Positions 7,809 through 14,753 of a stretch of DNA of 18,126 nt are shown one piece after another; position 1 is the stretch's first letter, and the number at the start of each line of letters is the position of its first letter. The notes below the pieces were generated by a model, which worked only from the letters and a program-made list of their open reading frames with translations, made no database searches and was not told the DNA's origin. The DNA comes from Methanocellales archaeon (GTDB lineage: Archaea; Halobacteriota; UBA148; JAJOKI01), in assembly GCA_021129915.1 (NCBI GenBank), contig JAJOKI010000042.1, positions 1 to 18,126 on the forward strand, in the 5' to 3' direction. The position numbers and the translations under genes were made by a program.

Positions 7809-7831
7809 ACTCATTCTCTTTGAGAATGAGT
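7809..7831. terminator. Second hairpin, carrying the stop codon of the DUF373 gene
   Basis: ACTCATTCTC and GAGAATGAGT form a perfect 10-base stem around TTT. On the plus strand it is followed by the T-rich AATTTTTATATTT, so it looks like a lig terminator. The TGA of the convergent DUF373 gene (7811-7813 on the minus strand) lies inside the stem, so the last codons of that gene form half of it. Confidence 0.6.
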
Positions 7832-8914
7832 TAGAGAAATTTTTATATTTCTCGTTTCCGACCTCTTCATATATGTCGAGAGTCCTGCTCCCATCAATGC
7901 CATGGTTATGGCACAGATGATGTAGATGACAAGATGTAGGAGTCCCTCGGCCAGAACTCCATATTCCTTGAACTCCAGTATATACCCCGATCCTGCCCAG
8001 AGGAGCAGACCTGCCGATGATATAAAGAACGGCAAAACCAGATAGTGTTGTGTCTGCTCTTTACTAAGATATGCATCGATTATTTTTCCGGTTACAGCAA
8101 GCAATCCACCGGCTACAATCCACCAGACCGATGCGTTGATGAATGTTATAAATATCAATATGCCTCGCGGTTCAAGTTCCCAGCACTTGGCCAATCCCTG
8201 GATAATGCCTATAAAACCTAAAATTACTGCAGAAATATACGTCACGAATGACATTTTTCCGCCATAGAATGATATCTTCAAATTTTCGGTGAAGTCATCC
8301 AGGATGTCATCCAGTCCAAACCCCCTAATGAGCATATAAATGCCCACAAAGGCCGTGATGGCAATGACAGCACCTTGTGGATAACCCGCAAACAGCGAAA
8401 TCGCATAGATAATAAATGTCAGCCCAATCGGTATGAAAAATGTCTTGGATATTTTGGGATCCTCGAACAATTGCTTGATAATATAATATGTGCTCTCCAG
8501 ATTTTGGCTCTGCTTGACCACAATCCGTTTCACTGCGTCGACCTTGATGCGCGACTCGATGATGGGTAAAACAGATTCGTCCTCGGCTCCATCGGACACT
8601 ACGATTGCTTTTTTTGGATTGACCCTTTCCAGAACCACGTCAAGTTGGTCTGCTATGATTAAATCTGATTGAATACCGACATTTTGGCTGCCGCAAATCG
8701 TTACAATCTCGGCGTCCTGTCCCTGTGATTTGTGCTCATCGTAAATCTGTATTCCGCCGAATATAGTATTGATATCCGAGTCCTCCGGGTCTGAAAGTGC
8801 TAACTGCATCGCAGCATCCAGATTACCCTCTCTACCAATGACCGGGCTTTTAATTCCCACTTTGTATCCGATATCATCATCTCGATCGATACAAATTATA
8901 AGTATGTCTGCCAT
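7811..8914 (-). CDS. DUF373 family membrane protein
   Basis: A 367-residue archaeal protein of the DUF373 family. The N-terminal soluble domain (about 1-135) has the family signature: CIDRDDDIGYKVGI, then GREGNLDAAMQLALSDPEDS (about 28-47), and VSDGAEDE at 107-114. The aspartate-rich DRDDD and DPEDSD motifs look like a binding or catalytic site, but no activity is known. The C-terminal part carries about six membrane spans (roughly 158-176, 181-198, 222-242, 252-275, 292-311, 323-346). The short tail is charged. The gene has its own TATA-like element and stands alone, ending in the hairpin shared with lig. Length and motifs are normal for the family. Confidence 0.9.
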   Translation of the reverse strand: MADILIICIDRDDDIGYKVGIKSPVIGREGNLDAAMQLALSDPEDSDINTIFGGIQIYDEHKSQGQDAEIVTICGSQNVGIQSDLIIADQLDVVLERVNPKKAIVVSDGAEDESVLPIIESRIKVDAVKRIVVKQSQNLESTYYIIKQLFEDPKISKTFFIPIGLTFIIYAISLFAGYPQGAVIAITAFVGIYMLIRGFGLDDILDDFTENLKISFYGGKMSFVTYISAVILGFIGIIQGLAKCWELEPRGILIFITFINASVWWIVAGGLLAVTGKIIDAYLSKEQTQHYLVLPFFISSAGLLLWAGSGYILEFKEYGVLAEGLLHLVIYIICAITMALMGAGLSTYMKRSETRNIKISLTHSQRE

Positions 8915-8944
8915 TACATCTCGATTATAGGATTGAAAAGGAGA

Positions 8945-8955
8945 ATATAAAAAGA
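8945..8955 (-). promoter_or_regulatory. TATA-box promoter of the DUF373 gene
   Basis: Read on the minus strand, CTTTTTATATTCTC lies about 32-40 bases before the ATG at 8914. It is a good archaeal TATA element and would give a leader of under 15 bases. It sits in the 85-base gap between the coiled-coil gene and DUF373 and suggests the two are transcribed separately. Confidence 0.5.
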
Positions 8956-8999
8956 TTCCCTGTTATTTAGACGGCTTTCGAGAATTCAACAATTCAACA

Positions 9000-9860
9000 T
9001 CAGAGCAGGTCTGAGCGTTGCAGTATAAACAGGTCTTCCGTGCTCAACTTTTCGCCTTTTTTAAATTGGTCATACACTTTTTCCGCTCTTTTCTTGACTT
9101 CTACCTTCATCTCACTAGTCTTTGAGTCTTGTTCATTCTTCCTCAAGCCAATGATCAGTTTGTTAATATCTCGTATCTCCTTTCGCCGCCCGATAAACAT
9201 ATGGTGTTCATTGTCGGCGATTTCTTGCGCTTTTATGAATTCCATATGCATCGCATCCGCTTCAGCTCTAATCTTGTCTACGTCTTTAAACGTGGCAATC
9301 ATCTTATCGTGCTGTTCCTGGGCCATGTTGGCATACTCGATGAGCTTATCATGGCATTTTGAAGCGTCATCTCGCAGCTTTTGTGCTGTTTTTAACAACG
9401 CTTTGAACTCTTCGTCCTGCTCCAATTGTTTCTTCTTTTTCGAAAACTCTTCTTGAAGTGCAGAAATCTTCTCAACAAGTTGACGCTCCTTGTCTATGCT
9501 CAGCACTTCCGTCTGTTGTTTGAACTCCAACGCGTCGATCTCTTGTCTGAGTTTATTGAGCGGCGCCCCCCATCCTGCCTTGCTTTTTTTGCGCAACAAA
9601 TCCAATTTTACATAGATGTTACTTGCTTTTTTATTAAGTTCATCTCTCTTTTTTTTAGAGTCACGCACCTTCCGATTGTACTCTTCTCTAGTTTCTTTGA
9701 ATCGTTGTGCCTGTTCCACTAATTTCTTTGTTTTATCGTTGAGTTCGTCTCTCCGCGTCGCCGATAAATTGGCCTGGGCATTCCACTTGTTCCGCTCTTT
9801 TTTATGCTTATCTGCTTCTTCTATCAGTTTGCCCATCTTTTGTTGTAACTCTTCTAACAT
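9000..9860 (-). CDS. Coiled-coil protein, COG1340 type (DUF7121-like)
   Basis: A 286-residue, almost wholly helical protein rich in Lys, Glu and Gln. Heptad-like patterns run from residue 1 to about 260, broken near 95-105 by KAGWGAPLNKL, a short conserved segment of this family. There is no signal peptide, membrane span or catalytic motif, so it is probably cytoplasmic and structural or scaffolding. Family members are widespread in archaea and often stand beside serB; some have been labelled phosphoserine phosphatase only because of that neighbour, a label that should not be copied. It starts 13 bases after the serB remnant, with GGGAG as a Shine-Dalgarno site, so it belongs to the glyA-serB transcript. 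Confidence 0.8.
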   Translation of the reverse strand: MLEELQQKMGKLIEEADKHKKERNKWNAQANLSATRRDELNDKTKKLVEQAQRFKETREEYNRKVRDSKKKRDELNKKASNIYVKLDLLRKKSKAGWGAPLNKLRQEIDALEFKQQTEVLSIDKERQLVEKISALQEEFSKKKKQLEQDEEFKALLKTAQKLRDDASKCHDKLIEYANMAQEQHDKMIATFKDVDKIRAEADAMHMEFIKAQEIADNEHHMFIGRRKEIRDINKLIIGLRKNEQDSKTSEMKVEVKKRAEKVYDQFKKGEKLSTEDLFILQRSDLL

Positions 9861-9873
9861 ATATTTGCTCCCG

Positions 9874-10276
9874 TCAAGGTAATAAAGGTATAATCAATCC
9901 AAGGTTTTTTTGGGTTATTACGATATCTGCGACGTCTTTTAATATCGAGTTGGCATTAAATGCTATTGAGAGTCCAGCGCTCTTAAACATATCTAGGTCA
10001 TTTGCCCCATCTCCCACGACCACACAGTAATCCAATGTCATAAGCGTTCCTCTCACCTCGCCAGTCAACACTCCATATCTTGGCAACTTCATTGCCAACG
10101 CCAGCGACTTTTGCCAGTTCATCGATTATTTCCATGTCGACAAGGGTGCTGTCCATATCAAATGCTATCAGCTTTGCATTTTTATTGTAGTTGGAGCAAC
10201 TCGGGGCACCGTTCACATCATCACCTATACTCAGGGAACCCATATGCACTCCCTCTATTAAAACAATAATGGACAA
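9874..10276 (-). pseudogene. serB: Phosphoserine phosphatase SerB remnant with two internal deletions
   Basis: SerB removes phosphate from phosphoserine in the last step of serine synthesis. Here one frame (10276 down to 9998) carries KLIAFDMDSTLVDMEIIDELAKVAGVGNEVAKI, holding the DxDST nucleophile motif. It then loses homology. A second frame, 10122 down to 9874, carries GVLTGEVRG, then CVVVGDGANDLDMFKSAGLSIAFNA, the C-terminal motif IV. The two join near 10085 in different frames. About 100 residues that should contain the cap domain, the S-G-G motif and the catalytic lysine are missing. A second gap of about 20 residues, in frame, lies between GTLMT and LDYCVVVGDG. The upstream end overlaps glyA by 56 bases if the first ATG is used. 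It cannot be active. Confidence 0.85.
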
Positions 10277-11492
10277 TTTGATGTCTTCTTTTCAGAAGTA
10301 TCGCATCTTTTTTAACTTTTTCGGGCTTCTCCTCATCTACCACGACGCGCTTGATGAAACTTGCTATCTCTTCCATCTCCAATTCCTTCATATCAAGACG
10401 CGTTAATTCCTGAACGCCCAGACGAACACCAGATGGGTTGTCTGGATTATTCACATCATCCCAAGGAAGCAGATTCTTATTTGCGATGATATTAGCCCTT
10501 TCCAGATTAGATGCCACTTTTGCCCCACCTTTATACTTCGAAACATCGATGGCTATTTGGTGCGACTCTGTAAATCCATTTTTTTCACAAAGTACATCCA
10601 GCCCCGTTTCGTACAAAGCCTGCCCCAATGCCTTTGCATTGGCTACCGTCTGCCTTGCATAGTCCTCTCCAAAGGCGATCATTTCAGAAAGGGTCGCAGC
10701 CAGACCTGCTATGTGGTGCAGATGATGATTGCTGACGGTTCCCGGGAATACAGCGTCATCTATCTCATCTGCGACATCAGATTTGCATAATATCAATGCA
10801 CCCTGGGGACCTGGAAACGTCTTGTGAGTCGAGCCAGTTACGACATCCGCTCCCTCTCTCAGAGGGTCCTGGAACTGCTTTCCTGCGATTAGCCCCAATA
10901 CATGGGCCGCATCGTACACGATTTTGGCGCCGACATCATCTGCAGCCTGCCGTGCCTCTTTTACTGGGTGGGGAAATAAAAATAAGCTTGCCCCAAACAT
11001 AACGATTTTTGGTTTTATATCCAGAATTTTTTTAACCATCAGGTCTGCGTCAATATTCATTTCCTCGTTGTTGAAGGGGAGGCACTCTATTTTCAACTCC
11101 CTGATACCAGCGGCAGAATATCTTGCGTGGCTGATATGTCCACCGTGTGGTACATCTAGCGGCATGAGCAGATCTCCAGGATCTGTCAGTGCAAAAAAGG
11201 CCGCTAGGTTTGCGTTAACCCCAGATGTCGGCTGGACATTCACATGTTCTGCTTCAAACAGACGCTTGGCCAGTTTAATCGCAGTCTCCTCAATTTGATC
11301 GATGTATTTACAACCTTGATAATAGCGATGTCCCACTCTACCCTCTGCATATCGATGTCCAAGGTCTGAGGCAACTAATCGTCTGACGATGGGGCTGGTG
11401 ATATTCTCGCTGGCAATCATTGGCAACGAGTCACCATATAATTTAGTATGTAGTTTTGCAGCATTTATGATATGCCCTATTTCTGAGTCCAT
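10221..11492 (-). CDS. glyA: Serine hydroxymethyltransferase, archaeal type
   Basis: A 423-residue PLP enzyme interconverting serine and glycine while passing a one-carbon unit to a pterin, which in many euryarchaea is tetrahydromethanopterin. Motifs: [13 protein letters not shown] (about 23-34), [25 protein letters not shown], and [13 protein letters not shown] with the Schiff-base lysine K224. The C-terminal [14 protein letters not shown] and [12 protein letters not shown] are also usual. The frame extends upstream to 11540, but the ATG at 11492 begins at the conserved N-terminus and is preferred. It is the first gene of a minus-strand operon with the serB remnant and the coiled-coil gene. 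With serB broken, glycine-to-serine conversion here may be a main local serine source, though this is an inference. Confidence 0.95.
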   Translation of the reverse strand: MDSEIGHIINAAKLHTKLYGDSLPMIASENITSPIVRRLVASDLGHRYAEGRVGHRYYQGCKYIDQIEETAIKLAKRLFEAEHVNVQPTSGVNANLAAFFALTDPGDLLMPLDVPHGGHISHARYSAAGIRELKIECLPFNNEEMNIDADLMVKKILDIKPKIVMFGASLFLFPHPVKEARQAADDVGAKIVYDAAHVLGLIAGKQFQDPLREGADVVTGSTHKTFPGPQGALILCKSDVADEIDDAVFPGTVSNHHLHHIAGLAATLSEMIAFGEDYARQTVANAKALGQALYETGLDVLCEKNGFTESHQIAIDVSKYKGGAKVASNLERANIIANKNLLPWDDVNNPDNPSGVRLGVQELTRLDMKELEMEEIASFIKRVVVDEEKPEKVKKDAILLKRRHQIVHYCFNRGSAYGFPEYR

Positions 11493-11542
11493 GTAATTTC
11501 CATACAATTTGACATTTGAGTTTAACTGGTAGCAACACAATG

Positions 11543-11555
11543 ACTTAAAAATTTC
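11543..11555 (-). promoter_or_regulatory. Possible TATA-box promoter of glyA
   Basis: On the minus strand the AT-rich run AAATTTTTAAGTC lies about 55 bases before the glyA ATG, in the divergent gap with the DUF1538 gene. It is the best candidate on this strand, but the match is loose. Confidence 0.3.
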
Positions 11556-11581
11556 TCTATGAAATTTATGTCACTAAAAAG

Positions 11582-11591
11582 GCTTATATGA
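11582..11591 (+). promoter_or_regulatory. TATA-box promoter of the DUF1538-PII-nadE operon
   Basis: GCTTATATGA lies about 45 bases before the ATG at 11631. A start roughly 25 bases downstream would leave a leader of about 20 bases containing the Shine-Dalgarno site GGAG (11620-11623), 7 bases before the ATG. The spacing of all three parts is good for an archaeal promoter. Confidence 0.55.
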
Positions 11592-11630
11592 TAATAATCT
11601 GTAAATAATTGATTTACTTGGAGAAAGATT

Positions 11631-12353
11631 ATGGCATTATATGGTCTTAAAGGTACGGCAATAGAGGTGCTACAAGCATTAGTTCCTGTGATCGTATTGT
11701 TGGTCATCTTTCAACTGGTTATTTTAGGGATGCCGATTAAAAATCCAAGCGAGATTGCCATTGGAATTGCGATGGCAGCCATTGGATTAATATTATTTTT
11801 ACAGGGCATTAGACTTGGATTATTTCCCCTTGGCGAGGCAGTGGGTGCGACACTCCCTAAAAAAGATATGGTTTGGTTAATCATCGTTTTTGCGTTGCTA
11901 TTGGGATATACGGTCACCATCGCTGAGCCGGCTCTACGAATACTCGGTCTGCAAGTAGAAGAACTTACCGCAGGGGCAATATCAAAAAATCTGCTCGTCA
12001 GCACCGTGGCAGTAGGTGTGGCAGTTGCAGTGATGGTGGGGATGATGAGGATTGCATTGGGTATACCATTATCATATATCGTAATTCCTGCATATATATT
12101 GGCTTTGGTTCTGACCTACTTTGCTCCGGAGGAAATTGTCGCAATTGCATTCGACTGTGGTGGCGTAACCACCGGTCCAGTGACGGTCCCCCTTATATTG
12201 GCTTTGGGAGTGGGGCTAGCTGCAGTTTTAGGAGGACGTGACCCAATAATAGATGGATTCGGATTAATTGCATTGGCATCGGTAGGCCCAATAATTTCTG
12301 TTTTAGCCATGGGGATAATAGTCAAATATGCGGGGGGCTTCGCAATTGCATAG
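11631..12353 (+). CDS. DUF1538 family membrane protein (predicted cation transporter subunit)
   Basis: A 240-residue, very hydrophobic protein with about seven membrane spans and the DUF1538 signature FDCGGVTTGPVTVP (174-187). Other family features are FLQGIRLGLFPLGE (56-69) and the TIAEPALRILG segment (96-106) followed by EELTAGAIS. DUF1538 proteins occur as one long protein with two such units or as two adjacent genes; from memory, a two-gene version was reported to act as a sodium/proton-type antiporter in a halophilic bacterium. Here only one unit is present, so it may work as a homo-oligomer or with a partner elsewhere. It has a clear Shine-Dalgarno site, and its end overlaps the start of the PII-like gene. 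Transport is inferred; the substrate is unknown. Confidence 0.85.
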   Translation: MALYGLKGTAIEVLQALVPVIVLLVIFQLVILGMPIKNPSEIAIGIAMAAIGLILFLQGIRLGLFPLGEAVGATLPKKDMVWLIIVFALLLGYTVTIAEPALRILGLQVEELTAGAISKNLLVSTVAVGVAVAVMVGMMRIALGIPLSYIVIPAYILALVLTYFAPEEIVAIAFDCGGVTTGPVTVPLILALGVGLAAVLGGRDPIIDGFGLIALASVGPIISVLAMGIIVKYAGGFAIA

Positions 12354-12708
12354 AAACATATACAATATTATTTATACCATCGTGGAGAGGGGTGAGGCTG
12401 ATAAAATCGTGGACGCTGCCAAGAATGCAGGGGTGGAGGGTGCAACCATCTTCTTCGCCAGAGGAACCGGAATTCACGAGTGCAAGAAATTTTTTGGGAT
12501 ACCCGTCGAGTCGGAAAGAGAAGTAATCATGGTTCTGATTAAAAAGTCCAAGACCGAGCAAGTGCTTGAAGCGATAGTTAAGGCCGGAGAGTTGGAAAAA
12601 CCAGGTCGTGGAATGGCCTTCGTACAAGACGTTCCCATAGTGGCGGGAATCGTCCATTTGGAAGGGTGCGGCGAGAAGTTAGAAAAAGCTAAAAAGGATG
12701 AACAGTAG
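12328..12708 (+). CDS. PII-like signal protein (P-II family regulator)
   Basis: A protein of about 120 residues with the PII ferredoxin-like fold pattern: strand IIYTIVERGEADKIVDAAKNAG, then GATIFFARGTGIHE and FFGIPVESEREVIMVLI, then the second repeat VLEAIVKAGELEKPGRGMAFVQDV with the usual G-x-G-x-A-F-V ligand loop. The T-loop is short and lacks the uridylylated tyrosine of classical GlnB, so it belongs to the PII-like group linked to transporters. Such proteins often bind adenine nucleotides and regulate a neighbouring membrane protein, here probably DUF1538. The start may be ATG 12328 (26-base overlap with DUF1538) or TTG 12346 (8-base overlap), just before the conserved strand. The stop directly abuts the nadE ATG. 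Confidence 0.82.
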   Translation: MRGASQLHRNIYNIIYTIVERGEADKIVDAAKNAGVEGATIFFARGTGIHECKKFFGIPVESEREVIMVLIKKSKTEQVLEAIVKAGELEKPGRGMAFVQDVPIVAGIVHLEGCGEKLEKAKKDEQ

Positions 12709-13491
12709 ATGGGATTAGAATCTGATTTTGATGGTACTATCAAAAAGGCCGTTGGATTCATAAGCTCTGGTGTAGAGAATGCAAAAAAAGACGGAGTGGT
12801 CATAGGATTAAGCGGCGGGATCGATTCTACAGTAACTGCGTTCCTTTCGGTAAAAGCGATTGGAAAGGAGAACATTCTGGGCATATTACTCCCAGAGAGA
12901 GGTGTCACCAATCCTGAAGATATTTGCGATGCAATGCAGGTTACCGGGATACTTGGCATTAAGCACAAGGTGATCGAAATATCCGAAATCCTCGATGCAT
13001 TCTCGAGCGCAATTCCAGACTACGAACCTGCCCTTCGTGTATGTAACGGAAATTTAAAGGCGAGGGTACGTATGTGCACTCTCTATTATTATGCAAACCT
13101 ATTGAATAGGTTGGTAATCGGAACTGGAAATAAAACCGAGATTCTCTTGGGGTATGCGACAAAATATGGCGATGGGGGAGTAGATATGCTCCCGCTGGGA
13201 GGATTCTACAAGACACAGGTCATGGCACTCGCCAGGTATCTTAAAATACCAAGGCAGATTATCGAGAAACCACCATCTGCTAGTTTATGGAAGGAACAAA
13301 CCGATGAGAAGGAGCTGGGAATTTCATACGAATTGGTCGATTCGATTTTGATGAAACTGATCGATGAAAAGAAAGAGCCCGCCGACATCAAAAGAGAACT
13401 GGACATCTCAGAGGACGTCGTGGAGCGCATCATCGGGCGCATCGAGGAGAACAAGCACAAGAGGGAGATGCCCCCTATACCAGAGATGTAG
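12709..13491 (+). CDS. nadE: NAD synthetase, ammonia-dependent
   Basis: A 260-residue enzyme making NAD from nicotinate adenine dinucleotide, ATP and ammonia. The ATP pyrophosphatase loop GLSGGIDST is at 33-41, followed by GILLPERGVTNPED. The substrate region has RVCNGNLKARVRMCTLYYYAN and IGTGNKTEILLGYATKYGDGG, then LPLGGFYKTQV and KPPSASLWKEQTDE, all standard NadE. There is no glutaminase domain, so free ammonia is the nitrogen donor. The ATG directly follows the stop of the PII-like gene with no gap, making this the third gene of the operon. A nitrogen-sensing type protein beside an ammonia-using enzyme is suggestive of regulation but unproven here. Confidence 0.96.
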   Translation: MGLESDFDGTIKKAVGFISSGVENAKKDGVVIGLSGGIDSTVTAFLSVKAIGKENILGILLPERGVTNPEDICDAMQVTGILGIKHKVIEISEILDAFSSAIPDYEPALRVCNGNLKARVRMCTLYYYANLLNRLVIGTGNKTEILLGYATKYGDGGVDMLPLGGFYKTQVMALARYLKIPRQIIEKPPSASLWKEQTDEKELGISYELVDSILMKLIDEKKEPADIKRELDISEDVVERIIGRIEENKHKREMPPIPEM

Positions 13492-13510
13492 ATTGACCAG
13501 CGAGAGCGTC

Positions 13511-13522
13511 AAATTTATATAT
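13511..13522 (+). promoter_or_regulatory. TATA-box promoter of the toxin-antitoxin pair
   Basis: AAATTTATATAT is a strong archaeal TATA element centred near 13517. A start 25-30 bases downstream falls at about 13543-13550, a few bases from or at the ATG (13552). There is no Shine-Dalgarno site, so the first gene is probably translated from a leaderless or nearly leaderless mRNA. Confidence 0.6.
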
Positions 13523-13531
13523 CTTTACTTA

Positions 13532-13555
13532 TCATAACTTATCGGTAAGTTATGA
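13532..13555 (+). promoter_or_regulatory. Palindromic operator over the transcription and translation start
   Basis: Perfect inverted repeat: TCATAACTTA, a 4-base spacer TCGG, then TAAGTTATGA. The right arm contains the ATG of the DUF4258 gene. It lies just downstream of the TATA box and over the expected transcription start. A repressor bound here, most likely the antitoxin with its AbrB-type domain, would block initiation. This is the usual autoregulation of toxin-antitoxin operons; binding is inferred. Confidence 0.6.
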
Positions 13556-13761
13556 AGTTTATCTTTACCAGACATGCAAAAGAAAAGATGGATTGTTTGG
13601 GGTATGCACCAAGTGAGGTCAAAGAAACGATTGTTAAGGGCATGAAAATTGGCCCTGATTCAAGAGGGAATATGCATGCTAGGATGGGCACCCTAGAAGT
13701 TGTCTTTAGAAAGTTGGATCAAAAAGTGGTTGTGATAACTGTATTCGAAGTAAAAAGGTGA
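13552..13761 (+). CDS. DUF4258 domain protein, predicted toxin
   Basis: A 69-residue protein with the DUF4258 pattern: FTRHAKEKMDCLGYAPSEVKETI at 4-26 (H7-A-K-E-K-M is the hallmark), then a central R-G-N-M-H-A segment and the closing strand VVVITVFEVKR. DUF4258 proteins are small, positively charged, and predicted to be ribonuclease-like toxins related to the BECR/RelE-MqsR group; this has not been shown for this protein. It has its own TATA promoter with a palindromic operator and overlaps the next gene, which encodes a zinc-finger/AbrB protein typical of antitoxins. The toxin-first order matches MqsRA-like systems. Confidence 0.75.
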   Translation: MKFIFTRHAKEKMDCLGYAPSEVKETIVKGMKIGPDSRGNMHARMGTLEVVFRKLDQKVVVITVFEVKR

Positions 13762-13766
13762 TGGGT

Positions 13767-14099
13767 ATGTTAGAAAAATGCATAATGTGTAGTAAGAAGC
13801 TGAAGAGGGAAAAGGTGGACTACGAAGTCTGCGGCATCAATCTAGGAAAGTTTCCAGCAGACGTCTGCTCCTGTGGAGAACAGTACTTTGATGAAGAGAC
13901 AGCTGAAAGAATGACGGAAGCTGCCAAGAAAGCTGGTGTTTTTGGAATCGCAAAAAAGACGAAGGTCAGCTATACCGGGAAATCATTGATGGTGCGCATA
14001 CCCAAGCAAATAGCAGAGTTCGCAGATTTGAAAAAAGGAGAGGAAGTCGAGATCGTCCCAGAAGGTAGAAAGAAAATTTCGGTGAGGGTCGTAGATTGA
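13767..14099 (+). CDS. YgiT-type zinc finger plus AbrB/SpoVT domain protein, predicted antitoxin
   Basis: About 110 residues. The N-terminal part (about 1-40) is a YgiT/MqsA-like zinc finger with CIMC and a later VCSCGEQYFDEET; the second pair is C-x-C rather than the more common C-x-x-C. A helix ERMTEAAKKAGVFG joins it to a C-terminal swapped-hairpin AbrB/MazE-type DNA-binding domain (TKVSYTGKSLMVRIPKQIAEFADLKKGEEVEIVPE), with the usual G-x-S-x-x-V-R-I-P motif. It would neutralise the DUF4258 toxin and repress the operon. The start is probably ATG 13767, preceded by the Shine-Dalgarno match AAGGTGAT; GTG 13758 and ATG 13761 overlap the toxin stop. Confidence 0.8.
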   Translation: MLEKCIMCSKKLKREKVDYEVCGINLGKFPADVCSCGEQYFDEETAERMTEAAKKAGVFGIAKKTKVSYTGKSLMVRIPKQIAEFADLKKGEEVEIVPEGRKKISVRVVD

Positions 14100-14235
14100 T
14101 GGTAAGCTAAAAACATATCTTACAGGTCATCCAGAGGGGGTGATCAATGATAAATGGGACAATTTATAAAAACAAAGGTGCGTTTATAAGAAGTTAGGTG
14201 AAATTTGGGCAAGGATGTTTGTAGGGGGCGGTTAA

Positions 14236-14628
14236 GTGAGAGTAGAAGAAAGTATAGTAGAAACATATGTGCGTTTCGTGAAAAAGTGGTTTACAATAAC
14301 AAATATAAAATGCAGAAATAATAAAGAGATAGATATTCTTGCAGTAGATCCAAATGGAAATAAATATCATGTTGAGGTTACTGTTTATCTTGATGGTTGG
14401 CCTCTTGAAATTGAAGAAAAAGAAAGAAAAAATGTAGTTACAGTAAAATGGTATAGCGAATATAAATTTCGTGATAAATATGTTAGGGAGAAAATTAAAG
14501 AATTTTTTGGGAGTAATGGTTTTAAAAGTTATAAACGGATTTTGGTGTATTGGAAAATAAAGAAGGGTATTAATCTAGAAGAAATTAAAAAATTGGAAAA
14601 AAATATGATATTGATGACATCTGGTTAA
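14236..14628 (+). CDS. Predicted PD-(D/E)XK nuclease-like protein, frame interrupted near its C-terminus
   Basis: A 130-codon frame from GTG 14236, with G-rich sequence GGGGGCGG just before it. Not assigned to a named family with certainty. The segment NNKEIDILAVDPNGNKYHVEVTVY (about 28-51) resembles the restriction-endonuclease-like core: an acidic ID and, after a hairpin, HVEV. The usual lysine of E-x-K is a threonine, so a catalytic site is not secure. The frame ends LEKNMILMTSG, but the -1 frame from the A-run at 14597-14603 gives YDIDDIWLMPPIINKLLE, a better protein continuation reaching 14753. The full product would be about 171 residues. Codon use is AT-rich (two sample lines count 25-35% GC by eye, versus about 50% in truD), pointing to horizontal origin. 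Confidence 0.5.
   Translation: MRVEESIVETYVRFVKKWFTITNIKCRNNKEIDILAVDPNGNKYHVEVTVYLDGWPLEIEEKERKNVVTVKWYSEYKFRDKYVREKIKEFFGSNGFKSYKRILVYWKIKKGINLEEIKKLEKNMILMTSG
14598..14604 (+). other. Slippery heptamer A-AAA-AAT at the frame change
   Basis: In the 14236 frame, the codons GAA AAA AAT contain A AAA AAT, which fits the X-XXY-YYZ consensus for -1 ribosomal slippage. A -1 step here links the two halves of the predicted nuclease-like protein. The A7 run could equally be a one-base indel mutation or a sequencing error. Confidence 0.45.
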
Positions 14629-14753
14629 TGCCACCTATAATAAATAAACTTTTAGAGAACGAGGAAATAAAGGATAACATTGAAGTTGTGCGTGCGATTC
14701 GCTTAGCAACAAAGGCGCAAAATATAACAGATAATAAAGGTAATAAAATATGA
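14628..14753 (+). CDS. C-terminal part of the 14236 protein, or a 41-residue coupled small protein
   Basis: ATG 14628 overlaps the stop of the preceding frame (TAATG), and its TGA at 14751-14753 overlaps the ATG of the next gene (ATGA). It encodes 41 residues, helical and charged: a run around NKLLENEEIKDNIEVVRAIR. The same frame is open upstream to the A-run and reads DIDDIWL before the ATG, so I think it is really the end of the interrupted nuclease-like protein. The overlaps at both ends would also allow independent coupled translation. No family is recognised. Confidence 0.45.
   Translation: MPPIINKLLENEEIKDNIEVVRAIRLATKAQNITDNKGNKI

Noticed and set aside
9000..9860. Coiled-coil protein as a phosphoserine phosphatase
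   Set aside because: It has no HAD motifs; the true phosphatase motifs are in the adjacent serB remnant.
12346..12353. DUF1538 and PII-like genes as one fused frame
   Set aside because: They lie in different frames with a clear DUF1538 stop at 12351-12353; overlap, not fusion.
14147..14197. A 16-codon ORF (ATG after GGGGGTGAT) upstream of the nuclease-like gene
   Set aside because: It has a fair Shine-Dalgarno site but no recognisable product and overlaps likely TATA boxes; too short to support without expression data.
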